From Chloroflexi bacterium OHK40 (lineage in GTDB: Bacteria; Chloroflexota; Chloroflexia; Chloroflexales; Chloroflexaceae): a stretch of 64,000 nt of DNA. Both the position numbers and the translations under genes were made by a program. Below, piece by piece: positions 15,682 to 24,214 of the stretch. The first letter of the stretch is position 1, and the number at the start of each line of letters is the position of its first letter. The notes under the pieces are model-generated. The model worked only from the letters and a program-made list of their open reading frames with translations, did no database searches and was not told the DNA's origin. The stretch lies in the NCBI GenBank assembly GCA_004367505.1, contig SFCB01000005.1, forward strand, positions 1 through 64,000, written 5' to 3'.

Positions 15682-16671
15682 ATGACCAGGGTGCTGATCA
15701 ATGGGATCGACGGCCCGCTCGGCGCGCGTGTGGCGACGATGCTCAGCGCCGAGCCCGGTGTGACGGTGATCGGCCTTGGCCGGGAGACGCCACCGGCCCC
15801 TGTTGGCCGGGCCGAGTGGCTTGAGGCCGTTCTCAACGGCCAGCAGTTGCTTGCGTTGCTGCGCGCCGAGGAGATTGAGGTGGTGGTGCACCTCGCCTTC
15901 GTTGGGGCTGAGCGGCCAACCCCCAGCCGCGAGGCCGCTGTGCAGCAGAATGTGCTCGGGAGCATGGAGTTGCTTGGCGCCTGCGCAGCCGCCGGGGTGC
16001 GCCGCGTGGTCCTGCGCAGCCATACCGGCGTGTATGGCGCCAACCCCCTCAACCCGGCCTTCATCGATGAGGCGCGACCGGTCGCCGTGGGCGCCCTGAG
16101 AGGCCTCCTCCGTGACTATGCCGAGGTGGAGCAGTTCGTGGCCGAGTTCGCGGCTCGCCACCCCGGGCTCGCGATCGTGAGCCTGCGCCTTGCCCCCCTG
16201 CTGGGTGGCTGGTCGCCCATCGTGCGCTACCTTACGGAGACCGGGCCGCGCATGCTAGCCGGTTTCGACCCTTGCCTCCAACTCCTGCATTTCGACGACG
16301 CTGCGGCGGGGTTTGTGCGGGCCGCCCTGGCGGATGTGCGCGGGGCCTTCAACCTGGCCGCCGATGATACCGTGGCACTCTCCCAGGCCATTCGCCTGGC
16401 CGGTCAGCAGCCGGTGCTGGTGCTCGAGCCCCTCGTTCGTGTCGCTCAGGCCATCGGCAACGATGCCATCCTCGGCCACTGGCCCTACGACCTGAGCTTT
16501 CTGCGCCATAGCTGTGTCGCTGACACTGCTCGGGCAAAGGCGGAACTGGGCTGGACGCCGGCCCACAGTGCTGTTGCGGCGTTGCAGGCTCTGCGCGCCG
16601 GCGGCCACGCCGGCACGGACCCGAAGACGAGCGAGGCGCGCCTGCGCGCCTTTCTCGCCCGCAGGAGCTAA
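15682..16671 (+). CDS. NAD(P)-dependent epimerase/dehydratase-like protein (extended SDR)
   Basis: The 329-residue product is a Rossmann-fold extended short-chain dehydrogenase. The N-terminal loop is NGIDGPLGARVATML in place of the usual TGxxGxxG, so cofactor binding may be altered. VVHLAFVG, VVLRSHTGVYGANP and a C-terminal substrate domain (LHFDDAAAGFVRAAL, FNLAADDTVALSQAI, GWTPAHSAVAALQAL) fit UDP-sugar epimerase relatives. The canonical YxxxK is seen only as DYAEVEQFVAEF, lacking the lysine, so catalysis is doubtful. GGGAG precedes the ATG. The acyltransferase gene starts three bases after the stop, so the two are one transcript. Confidence 0.75.
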   Translation: MTRVLINGIDGPLGARVATMLSAEPGVTVIGLGRETPPAPVGRAEWLEAVLNGQQLLALLRAEEIEVVVHLAFVGAERPTPSREAAVQQNVLGSMELLGACAAAGVRRVVLRSHTGVYGANPLNPAFIDEARPVAVGALRGLLRDYAEVEQFVAEFAARHPGLAIVSLRLAPLLGGWSPIVRYLTETGPRMLAGFDPCLQLLHFDDAAAGFVRAALADVRGAFNLAADDTVALSQAIRLAGQQPVLVLEPLVRVAQAIGNDAILGHWPYDLSFLRHSCVADTARAKAELGWTPAHSAVAALQALRAGGHAGTDPKTSEARLRAFLARRS

Positions 16672-16674
16672 TCC

Positions 16675-18054
16675 ATGAGCGATGAGTTGAGCCCCAATGG
16701 CCTGCCCGCCCAGCTTCCTGCTACCGACGCACCTGCCCCCGCTCTGCCTAATGGCCGGGCCCCGCGCCAGCCCCGGGGGCGCCGGAAGGCGACGGTAGAG
16801 GCCAGTGAACAGGCCGGAGCGCCAGCGACTCGGGGGCGCCGGAAGGCTGCCCCGGCGGAGCCGGCCCCAACCAGCGCCCCGCCCGCCGAAGAGCCGAGCG
16901 AGATCGCTGTGGGGGGCGCGGCACCCGCGCCCCTGCCCTTCTGGGGGGAACAGCAGGATGGCGCCGCACCCACGCGCGGCCCCGGCGCCACTACCGCCGA
17001 TAGCCTTTATGAGGTGGAGCTCGAAGTACGTAACCAGGCCGAGCAGCGTAGTGGTCAGGCTCCCGAGCTCGGCTTTCTGGCCGCTGGCGCGTTGCAGCTG
17101 GTTGGCGAAAATCTGCGTCGCATGGGCGAGCAGCAGGCCGCGCGGGTGAGCGAACTCCTGCGCGGCGTGGATCTTACCGACTACCTCGACCCGGACTTCT
17201 GGCGCGGGATCGGGATGGTGCTGCGCTACCAGATCGATGAGCAGGTGGCCTTCGTACGCCGGCGCATGGCTGGCGAGTACACCACCGATGCCTACGGCAT
17301 GGACCGTGAGGTGATCGAGGTGGTGCGACCCTTCCTGCGCTTTATGTACCGTACCTGGTGGCGCGTGCAGGCAGAGGGCCTGGAGCACGTGCCCGCTGCG
17401 AGCCGCGCTCTGCTGGTGGCTAATCATAGCGGCGTGCTTCCCTGGGACGGCGCGATGATCGCCGTGGCCGTCGCTGAGGACCATCCGGCCGGGACGGAGC
17501 GGATTGTGCGCAGCTTGCACCTGCACTGGTTCAGCAGTCTGCCCTTCATCGCGCCCGCCCTGGCGGCCATGGGCCAGGTGCCCGGCCTGCCGGAAAACGC
17601 CGTGCGGCTCCTGGAGCACGATGAACTGGTGGCGGTCTTCCCGGAAGGCCTCAAGGGTGTGGGCAAGCTCTTCAAAGATCGCTACAAGCTCGCGCGCTTT
17701 GGCCGGGGCGGCTTTGTGCAGGCGGCCCTCCGTGCCCGCGCGCCGATTGTGCCGGTGACTGTGGTGGGCGCCGAGGAGATCTACCCTATGCTCGCCAATG
17801 CTGAGCCCGTGGCGAAGCTCCTCGGTTTCCCCTACTTCCCGCTGACGCCCTTCTTTCCCTGGCTGGGGCCGCTCGGGGTGATCCCTCTGCCAACGCGCTG
17901 GTCGATCACCTTCTGCCCGCCGCTGCCCACCGACACGTACGGGCCCGAGGCCGCCGATGACCCGCTGACCGTGCTCGGCCTCGCTGAGCAGGTGCGTGAG
18001 ACGATCCAGGCTACGATCGACGCCCGCCTCGCCGAGCGCACCTCGGTGTTTTGA
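16675..18054 (+). CDS. Membrane-associated glycerolipid acyltransferase (PlsC/LPLAT family) with disordered N-terminus
   Basis: The 459-residue protein has about 110 N-terminal residues rich in Ala, Pro and Arg (two GRRKA blocks) that look disordered and could bind nucleic acid or membrane. The catalytic part begins near residue 225: the acyltransferase motif appears as VANHSGVLPWDG with His and Asp six residues apart, the spacing seen in the MGAT-like LPLAT branch rather than HX4D, followed by FPEGLKGVGK and APIVPVTVVGAEEIYPML. It probably acylates a lysophospholipid or diacylglycerol-type acceptor at the membrane. It follows the epimerase-like gene and is followed directly by a dispersed repeat. 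Confidence 0.8.
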   Translation: MSDELSPNGLPAQLPATDAPAPALPNGRAPRQPRGRRKATVEASEQAGAPATRGRRKAAPAEPAPTSAPPAEEPSEIAVGGAAPAPLPFWGEQQDGAAPTRGPGATTADSLYEVELEVRNQAEQRSGQAPELGFLAAGALQLVGENLRRMGEQQAARVSELLRGVDLTDYLDPDFWRGIGMVLRYQIDEQVAFVRRRMAGEYTTDAYGMDREVIEVVRPFLRFMYRTWWRVQAEGLEHVPAASRALLVANHSGVLPWDGAMIAVAVAEDHPAGTERIVRSLHLHWFSSLPFIAPALAAMGQVPGLPENAVRLLEHDELVAVFPEGLKGVGKLFKDRYKLARFGRGGFVQAALRARAPIVPVTVVGAEEIYPMLANAEPVAKLLGFPYFPLTPFFPWLGPLGVIPLPTRWSITFCPPLPTDTYGPEAADDPLTVLGLAEQVRETIQATIDARLAERTSVF

Positions 18055-18055
18055 T

Positions 18056-18135
18056 ATCAACCCTATTTGATCGGGTGCATGCCGTTGGGTTGCGAAGGGA
18101 TCTGCCGCTCCTCCGTGTCTCCCCGCCGCTGCACG
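18056..18135 (+). repeat. Dispersed repeat family B, copy 1
   Basis: The 80-base unit begins ATCAACCCTATTTGATCG one base after the TGA of the acyltransferase gene and ends CGCTGCACG. About three quarters of its positions match the unit at 46847-46926, including CGGGTGCATG, GTTGCGAAGGG and CTCCCCG in the same order. Confidence 0.7.
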
Positions 18136-18237
18136 TTCTCAGGCCGGACTTGTAGGGTGCAGTCGCGCAGCCGGGGCAACTGCCGGTGTGTAGCGCGCCT
18201 GTGGCGCCCCGGTCGTGGGTTTGCTCCGGTTGCAGGC

Positions 18238-19323
18238 TTACGGCGCGCCCGCCGGCAACACGTCCAGCCGGTGCACCACTACAGGCTCGTCGATCCCTTT
18301 GAGGCGTACGCTCACGCTCTCCAGGCTGCGCCCGTCCAGCAGCGTGCTGGCTGCCAGGTCGGCCCGCACCGCTTCGGTGAGCACAATGTCGCCCCCGTGC
18401 GCGAGCCCCTGCACCCGCGCCGCGATATTCACTGTTGTGCCGAAATAGTCGGGCCGCTCGTTGAGTGTGACGCTCAGGCAAGGCCCGCTGTGGAGCCCCA
18501 CCTTGAGGATCAGGCGCTCATCCTCGCCCAGGCCCGCGCGCTCGTTCAGCATGGCGACGGCACTCTGCATGGCTAGCGCCGCGCCCAATGCTGCGGCGGG
18601 CTCGGCAAAGGCTGCCATCACCGCGTCGCCGATCGTTTTGACCATCAGGCCCTGCTGCTCGTCTGCCACCCGGAACAGTTCGTCGAAGTGCAGGCGCACC
18701 AGATGGTAGGCCCGTGGGTCGCCCCGCCGGGCGTAGATGGCCGTGGAGCCCGCCAGGTCGGTGAAGAGCAGGGCTGCCCGCGTGACGTCCAGGCTTTCGT
18801 CGGGCAGCAGGCGCTGCTGCGGGAAGAGCCGCTGGAACTCGGGCAGGAGCAGCAAGGCGTGGCCTGGCGTGGCGCCCAGGCGTTCGTCAACTGCGGCGCG
18901 GTGGGCCTCGTCGGCCACGGCGGCCCGGGGGCGCAGGCGCTCGGCCAGGCTGAAGCTAACCCGCACCTCCTCATCGAGCCTGGCGGCAAAGCGTACCTGG
19001 CAGAAATCGCACGTCTCCGTGTGATGCAGGCCGCTGAGGTTGCCGCCACGGTGGTTGGTTGAGCCGCACATGGGGCAGCGCACGTCCCAATGCAGATCAA
19101 CGACACCGGCGTAGAGCGCGGCCAGCAGCAGGCGCAGGGTTGCGCGCTCTTCCAGGCCTAGCCACTCGCCAATCAAGCGCGGGTTAACGTGGGCCAGGTC
19201 GCGGGCATGGGCGCGGGCGAAGAGCTCCGCTAAGCGTTCGGCGAGTTCCGGGGACACCCCTTGCCGCTCCAGAGCTCTGAACGCGGCCCGCAGATCTGGC
19301 CTGCGCTGAAAAAGCTTCAGCAT
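18238..19323 (-). CDS. Class III nucleotidyl cyclase with N-terminal zinc ribbon
   Basis: The 361-residue protein has a helical N-terminal region (1-75), a zinc-ribbon pair CPMCGS (about 83-88) and CDFCQ (about 105-109), and a catalytic class III cyclase domain from about residue 185. The two metal aspartates are seen in LFTDLAGSTAIY and KTIGDAVMAAF, and the transition-state Asn and Arg in TVNIAARVQGL. The Lys of VKTIGD suggests ATP as substrate, making cAMP. No membrane segment is visible, so it is cytosolic. The zinc module may sense metal or redox state. It stands alone on the minus strand; the nearest cAMP-type regulator in the window is the Crp/Fnr gene at 3.8 kb. Confidence 0.85.
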   Translation of the reverse strand: MLKLFQRRPDLRAAFRALERQGVSPELAERLAELFARAHARDLAHVNPRLIGEWLGLEERATLRLLLAALYAGVVDLHWDVRCPMCGSTNHRGGNLSGLHHTETCDFCQVRFAARLDEEVRVSFSLAERLRPRAAVADEAHRAAVDERLGATPGHALLLLPEFQRLFPQQRLLPDESLDVTRAALLFTDLAGSTAIYARRGDPRAYHLVRLHFDELFRVADEQQGLMVKTIGDAVMAAFAEPAAALGAALAMQSAVAMLNERAGLGEDERLILKVGLHSGPCLSVTLNERPDYFGTTVNIAARVQGLAHGGDIVLTEAVRADLAASTLLDGRSLESVSVRLKGIDEPVVVHRLDVLPAGAP

Positions 19324-19695
19324 CGCGAGTCTCCTGCGGCCGCCGGCGCTGATGGCTTCGGGGCGCTGCGTCCCTCTGGCCGCTGCGGAAGGCGGTCCGC
19401 TGGCTCCGGCGCGCTCTGCGCCTCAGGAAGCCGGTTAATCGCTGGTTGATGGGCGCTTAACCAGCGATTCACTTTTAATTAACAGAGCCCCGCTAGGATA
19501 GGTTGGCGTGTTCTCCACACCGCTGTTCCGCCACGCTGCGGCCCTCGAAGCGAGCGCATCGGCGCGCCCTCTGAGGCGCCTGTGCGCGTTTTTTGGCGCC
19601 GGCACGGCCGCAGGATATGTTTACCGGGTGGCATTACTCGGATCTGTCGCTACGGCGCTCCGCATCCTGCATTCAGTCATTCGGTATTCTTGCTT
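19324..19695. other. Divergent control region of cyclase and first ABC importer
   Basis: This 372-base region separates the leftward cyclase gene and the rightward importer operon. It contains a perfect 11-base inverted repeat (separate entry) and an AT-rich stretch TTTTAATTAAC at 19473-19483. I see no supported gene. A promoter for the importer is expected here, but I cannot point to a convincing -35/-10 pair. Confidence 0.55.
19437..19469. promoter_or_regulatory. 11-bp inverted repeat, possible operator
   Basis: AATCGCTGGTT at 19437-19447 and AACCAGCGATT at 19459-19469 are perfectly complementary across an 11-base spacer. The position between divergent genes, ahead of the importer, fits an operator or a leader hairpin. 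Confidence 0.5.
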
Positions 19696-20607
19696 ATGGC
19701 TAGTATCCCACAACGGGCTGGTTCCGTCACGCAGCGCGAGCGGCGCGAGTGGCTGCTCTTTGCGTTGCTGCTCGCGCCGAACCTGCTGCTCTTCGGGGTC
19801 TTCACCTACTGGCCCCTGCTCTACAACGCCTACCTCAGCGTTGTGCGTTGGGACTTCCTGCGGCCGACGAAGCCCTTTGTGGGCCTGGCGAACTACGCCA
19901 GCGTCTTCACCGACCGGCAGTTCTGGGCGATCGTGCTCAACACCGCTACCTTCACTGTCTGCTCGGTGGGGCTCACGTTGCTCCTCGGCCTCGCCCTGGC
20001 CCTGCTGATCAATCAGCCGCTGCGCTACCGCAACGCGGCCCGGGCCGTGCTCTTCTCGCCGGTGGTTATGTCGGGCGCCGTGGTAGCCGTCGTCTGGAGC
20101 TACATCTTCGATCCGCGCTATGGCTTGCTCGACCAGTTGCTGGGGTTCGTCGGATTAAACTCGCCCGACTGGCTGAACGACCCGCGCTGGGCCATGCTGG
20201 CGGTGATCATCGTCTACGTCTGGAAGAATCTGGGCTACGCGGTCGTGATCTACCTGGCCGGGCTCCAGGGCATCCCCCGGGAGCTCTACGACGCGGCCCG
20301 GGTAGACGGGGCGGGGCCATGGGCCCGGCTCCGCCACGTGACGCTCCCCGGCCTCTCGCCGGTGGCCTTCTTCCTCTCCGTCACCAGCCTCCTCGCCACC
20401 TTCCAGTCCTTCGACATCATCAAGGTGCTCACCGATGGCGGGCCGGCCGGCGCCACCACGACCCTGATCTTCCACCTCTATGAACTGGGCTTCGTGGCGT
20501 ACAACGCGGGCGAGGCGGGGGTGGTGGCGGTGGTGCTCTTCGGGATCATGCTTGTGCTGACGCTCATCCAGCTGCGCTACCTCGAGCGCAGGGTGAGCTA
20601 CGGGTGA
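19696..20607 (+). CDS. Carbohydrate ABC transporter permease, UgpA/MalF type
   Basis: The 303-residue membrane protein belongs to the MalF/UgpA permease family. After a basic N-terminus (QRERREW) there are about six membrane helices. The cytoplasmic coupling loop reads LYDAARVDGAGPWARLRHVTLP near residue 196-217, the EAA motif that docks on the ATPase. It begins the first importer cluster, with the second permease seven bases downstream and a UgpB-like binding protein after that. The ATG at 19696 gives MASIPQRAG and a normal family length; longer frames are not supported. Confidence 0.9.
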   Translation: MASIPQRAGSVTQRERREWLLFALLLAPNLLLFGVFTYWPLLYNAYLSVVRWDFLRPTKPFVGLANYASVFTDRQFWAIVLNTATFTVCSVGLTLLLGLALALLINQPLRYRNAARAVLFSPVVMSGAVVAVVWSYIFDPRYGLLDQLLGFVGLNSPDWLNDPRWAMLAVIIVYVWKNLGYAVVIYLAGLQGIPRELYDAARVDGAGPWARLRHVTLPGLSPVAFFLSVTSLLATFQSFDIIKVLTDGGPAGATTTLIFHLYELGFVAYNAGEAGVVAVVLFGIMLVLTLIQLRYLERRVSYG

Positions 20608-20614
20608 TGGCACG

Positions 20615-21496
20615 ATGACCTTGAGTGACGACATTCTGCTCTCGCGCCCGGTGGAGAGCGCCGAACTCCGCCGGGCCACGCCCCGCTGGCGCCTGGCCGG
20701 CTATGCCGCCATGATCCTGGCCGTCCTTGTGGTGGGCCTGCCCGTCTACTGGACGTTGATCGCGGCCTTCAAAGAGTCGCGTGAGATCTACAGCATCCCC
20801 CCGAGCTGGCTGCCGCTGCGGCCCACCTTCGCCAACTTCGCCGCCGCCTGGGAGGCCGCGCCTTTTGGCCGCTACTACCTGAATAGCTTCATCACCACCT
20901 TCTTTGGGGTTGCGGCCGAGGTGACGCTGGCGGTGCTTTCGGCCTATGCGCTGGCCTTTCTGCGCTTTCCGCGCAAGGATCTGGTCTTCCTGCTGCTGCT
21001 GGCCGCGCTGATGGTACCGGTGGAGATCACCATCGTGCCGAACTACCTCACCATCGCCAGGCTGGGCTGGATCAACAGCTACGCGGGGATCATCGTGCCG
21101 GGTGCCGCGATTGCCTATGGTACCTTCCTGCTGCGGCAGGCCTTTCTGGTGCTGCCCTACGAGGTAATCGAGGCGGCACGGGTGGACGGAGCGGGCCACA
21201 TGCGCACCCTGCTGAGCGTCGTCATCCCGATTGCGCAGCCGGCGCTGGTAACGATGGGCCTGCTCTCGCTCGTGGCGAAATGGAACGACTTCCTCTGGCC
21301 GCTGATTGTCACCAATACCAGCGACATGCGCACCCTGCCGATCGGGATCTACTGGCTGCGCAACAGCGAGGGCGTGATCAACTGGGGTGTGGTGATGGCT
21401 GGCTCGCTCTTCCTGATCATCCCGGTGATGATCGTCTTCCTCTGGGTGCAGCGCTACATCGTGGACGGCATCGCCGCCGGCGCTGTGAAGGGATGA
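20615..21496 (+). CDS. Carbohydrate ABC transporter permease, UgpE/MalG type
   Basis: The 293-residue product is the second channel subunit. It has six hydrophobic segments and the coupling motif VIEAARVDGAGHMRTLLSVVIP near residue 188-209. The MalG/UgpE subfamily is shown by the periplasmic part FKESREIYSIPPSWLPLRPTF after helix 1 and by WNDFLWPLIV near residue 222. It is translated right after the first permease and before the binding protein gene, so all three should be made together. Confidence 0.9.
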   Translation: MTLSDDILLSRPVESAELRRATPRWRLAGYAAMILAVLVVGLPVYWTLIAAFKESREIYSIPPSWLPLRPTFANFAAAWEAAPFGRYYLNSFITTFFGVAAEVTLAVLSAYALAFLRFPRKDLVFLLLLAALMVPVEITIVPNYLTIARLGWINSYAGIIVPGAAIAYGTFLLRQAFLVLPYEVIEAARVDGAGHMRTLLSVVIPIAQPALVTMGLLSLVAKWNDFLWPLIVTNTSDMRTLPIGIYWLRNSEGVINWGVVMAGSLFLIIPVMIVFLWVQRYIVDGIAAGAVKG

Positions 21497-21566
21497 GGGC
21501 ACCTTCGGGGCGCTGAGCGATCCCCGTGTGCATACAGATACCAGGTGTGGAGAAAGGAGACCCCCG

Positions 21567-22961
21567 ATGGAGCAGCGCAAGCTGTCCCGCCGCGAGATGC
21601 TGCGGGTGCTGATGCTAGGGAGCGGCGCCGCCGCGCTCGCCGCTTGTGGCGCGGCGCCGAGCGCCGAGCCCACGGCAGCCCCCGCCGAGCCCACCGCCGG
21701 TAGCGCCGCCCCGGCCGCCACCGCCCCCGCCGCCGTCAGCCAGACCGGTTCGACCGTCACCATCACCTACTGGGGCTCGTTCAGTGGCGCCCTCGGCGAA
21801 GCCGAGCAGGCCATGGTCCAGCGCTTCAACGAGTCGCAGAGTGATGTGCAGGTGGAGTACCAGTTCCAGGGCAGCTACGAGGAGACGGCCCAGAAGTTCA
21901 CCGCCGGCTTGCAGGCCAACACCATCCCCGATGTGATCCTGCTCTCGGATGTCTGGTGGTTCGGCTTCTACGTGGCCGGCGCGATCGCCGAGCTCGATGC
22001 CCTGGCCCAGCAGGCGGGCGTGGACTTCGCCGACTACGAGCCGGTGTTGCTGAACGAGGGCAAGCGCCGCGACAAGCAGTTCTGGATCCCCTTCGCGCGC
22101 TCCACCCCGCTCTTCTACTACAACAAGGATATCTGGGCCGAGGCCGGGCTGCCCGACCGGGCCCCGGAGACCTGGGCCGAGTTCAGTGAGTGGGCGCCCC
22201 AGCTCGTCCAGCGCGACGGCGACACGCTCACCCGGGCGGCCTTTATGCACCCGAACGGCGCCAGCTACATCGCCTGGCTCTTCCAGGGTGTGACCTGGCA
22301 GCACGGTGGCCAGTACTCCCAGCCCGACTTCACCATGACCATGACCGACCCGAACACCCTGCGGGCGGCCCAGTTCTACCAGGATACGGCCAACTCGCTT
22401 GGCTGGGCGGGCCTCTCCGCTGATATCAACAAGGACTTCATCGGCGGTGTGGCGGCCTCGATGCTCGCCTCCACCGGCGGCCTCGCCGGCATCACCGCTC
22501 AGGCCCAGTTCCCCGTCGGGGTGGGCTTCCTGCCCAAGGAGACGGCCTTCGGCTGTCCCACCGGTGGCGCTGGCCTGGCCATCCCCAGTGGCACCCCCGA
22601 TGAGAAGAAGCTCGCGGCGATGACCTACATCGCCTTCGCCACCAACCCCGAGCAGGCCGGTATCTGGTCGCGCGATACTGGCTACATGCCGGTGCGCATC
22701 AGCACCAAGCAATCCCCGGAGATGACGGCCTTCTTCGAGGCGAACCCCAACTTCAAGACGGCGGTGGACCAGCTCCCGCTGACGCGCGCACAGGATGCTG
22801 CCCGTGTCTTCGTGCGCAACGGCGACCAGATCATCGGCCGGGGCCTGGAGCGCATCGTCGTCAACGGCGAGGCGCCGAGTGCCGTCTTTGCCGAGATCAA
22901 CGACGAGCTCACCAGCGCCGCCGAGCCCATCCTGCAGGATCTGAAGGCTGTCGAGGGCTAA
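21567..22961 (+). CDS. Extracellular sugar/glycerophosphate-binding lipoprotein (UgpB-like)
   Basis: The 464-residue solute-binding protein has a twin-arginine-like leader (KLSRREMLRVLMLG) and a lipobox LAAC, so it is an exported lipoprotein tethered to the membrane; a Pro/Ala/Thr linker follows. The mature part starts TITYWGSFSGALGEAEQAM and contains GSYEETAQKFTAG and ARSTPLFYYNKDIWAEAGL, which by recollection resemble UgpB of the sn-glycerol-3-phosphate system more than maltose-type proteins. AAAGGAGA precedes the ATG at 21567. No ATPase gene is in the cluster, so a shared MsmK/UgpC-type ATPase must be encoded elsewhere. Confidence 0.85.
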   Translation: MEQRKLSRREMLRVLMLGSGAAALAACGAAPSAEPTAAPAEPTAGSAAPAATAPAAVSQTGSTVTITYWGSFSGALGEAEQAMVQRFNESQSDVQVEYQFQGSYEETAQKFTAGLQANTIPDVILLSDVWWFGFYVAGAIAELDALAQQAGVDFADYEPVLLNEGKRRDKQFWIPFARSTPLFYYNKDIWAEAGLPDRAPETWAEFSEWAPQLVQRDGDTLTRAAFMHPNGASYIAWLFQGVTWQHGGQYSQPDFTMTMTDPNTLRAAQFYQDTANSLGWAGLSADINKDFIGGVAASMLASTGGLAGITAQAQFPVGVGFLPKETAFGCPTGGAGLAIPSGTPDEKKLAAMTYIAFATNPEQAGIWSRDTGYMPVRISTKQSPEMTAFFEANPNFKTAVDQLPLTRAQDAARVFVRNGDQIIGRGLERIVVNGEAPSAVFAEINDELTSAAEPILQDLKAVEG

Positions 22962-22988
22962 CGCACCCGCGCCGTCATCGAACGGCTA

Positions 22989-23027
22989 CGATGCCCGCGA
23001 ACGTGCTGGCCGCGTTCGCGGGCATCG
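22989..23027. terminator. Terminator hairpin between convergent operons
   Basis: CGATGCCCGCGAACG at 22989-23003 pairs perfectly with CGTTCGCGGGCATCG at 23013-23027 around a nine-base loop. It separates the rightward UgpB-like gene from the leftward oxidoreductase gene. Confidence 0.8.
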
Positions 23028-23051
23028 TGGCCTTGCGCGCCCTTCGCGACG

Positions 23052-24185
23052 CTATATCAGCCCGGCTCCCTGGTTCACCCGGTCGTGCACGCGATGCCCG
23101 TCCATGGGTTCTTCATCGTGCAGTTCCAGCCGCAGCGGCGGGAAGCTACTCTCCACTGCGCGGGCCTCTCCATCGCGGCCCGACTCCTTGGCCCGCACCG
23201 CGATCTCCATGGCGTGGTAGCCGTGCTCTGGCGTGATCAGAGGGCGCTCCCCACGCTGGATGCACTCCACCATGTGGCGCAGCCCATCGGTCCAGGGCCA
23301 ATCGTGCTGGGTCTCGCCGAAGATCTTCCAGGCGCCTACATGGTTCTGCCAGAGCTCGTAGCCATCCGGGTGCCAGTCCTCGCCGAGCATCTGGATGGTG
23401 CCGGCGCTTCCGTAGATCTCGATCCCGGGCGTGCGGTACTTCTGCATCGTGAAGCCTGTGGTCACCACCGCGTAAACGGCGTTGCCGAAGTCGATCAGCA
23501 CCTGGGCCGTATCCTCCGACTGCACCTGGATCGGCTCGCCGTCCACGATGCGCTCGGGGCGGGCCACGCCGACCATCGCCATTACCCGCCGGGCCGGGCC
23601 AAGCAGTCCGGTGAGGCTGGTAATGTTGTAGATCCCCAGGTCGAACAGAGGCCCGCCGCCTTGCTCGTAGAACCACCGGCCCCAGTTCGGGCCGTCCCAG
23701 CCGTAGATCGCACGGGCCTGCAATGGCTGGCCGATGTCACCCCGCCGCACGTGGCGCCAGATCGCCTGATAGGTGGGGCTGAGGATCACGTGGGGCGCCG
23801 GTAGTAGCAGGCCGGGGCCGCGCCGGGCCAGAGCCACCAGTTCGGCGGCCTCGTCGAGCGTAGCGGCCATCGTCTTTTCGACGAGCACATGTTTACCGGC
23901 CTCCAGCGCGGCCCGGGCGATCGGGCCGTGGGCGGGGATGGCCGTGAGAACCAGCACCAGGTCGACGTCGTCGGCCTCAACGACGGCGCGATAGTCGGTG
24001 CTGAAGGGGATGTCGCCGAAGCGCTGCGCTACCGTCGCGTGCATCCGAGGGTTGAGATCGGCGGCGCGGGTCACACGGATGGGCATGCCGTTCGCGAGCA
24101 TACGGCGAATCTGGCGTGTGTAGGGGTACTGCATCACGCTGCCGCAGCCGACGATGCCGATCCGGACGAGGGGAGTGCTCATCAT
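23052..24185 (-). CDS. Gfo/Idh/MocA-family oxidoreductase
   Basis: The 377-residue product has the Rossmann nucleotide-binding start VRIGIVGCGSVMQ and the catalytic signature GKHVLVEKTMA near residue 96-106, with the EKP-type lysine kept although Pro is replaced by Thr. The C-terminal half (GGGPLFDLGIYNITSLTGLLG) is the family's beta-sheet domain with the conserved Asp and His-like position. It likely oxidises or epimerises a sugar or inositol derivative with NAD(P). It is the last gene of the GntR operon, 29 bases after the second permease. Two adjacent ATGs (24185 and 24182) are possible starts. Confidence 0.88.
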   Translation of the reverse strand: MMSTPLVRIGIVGCGSVMQYPYTRQIRRMLANGMPIRVTRAADLNPRMHATVAQRFGDIPFSTDYRAVVEADDVDLVLVLTAIPAHGPIARAALEAGKHVLVEKTMAATLDEAAELVALARRGPGLLLPAPHVILSPTYQAIWRHVRRGDIGQPLQARAIYGWDGPNWGRWFYEQGGGPLFDLGIYNITSLTGLLGPARRVMAMVGVARPERIVDGEPIQVQSEDTAQVLIDFGNAVYAVVTTGFTMQKYRTPGIEIYGSAGTIQMLGEDWHPDGYELWQNHVGAWKIFGETQHDWPWTDGLRHMVECIQRGERPLITPEHGYHAMEIAVRAKESGRDGEARAVESSFPPLRLELHDEEPMDGHRVHDRVNQGAGLI

Positions 24186-24214
24186 GGTTTCTCGCTTCTG
24201 GAGCAGGAGGTGCG

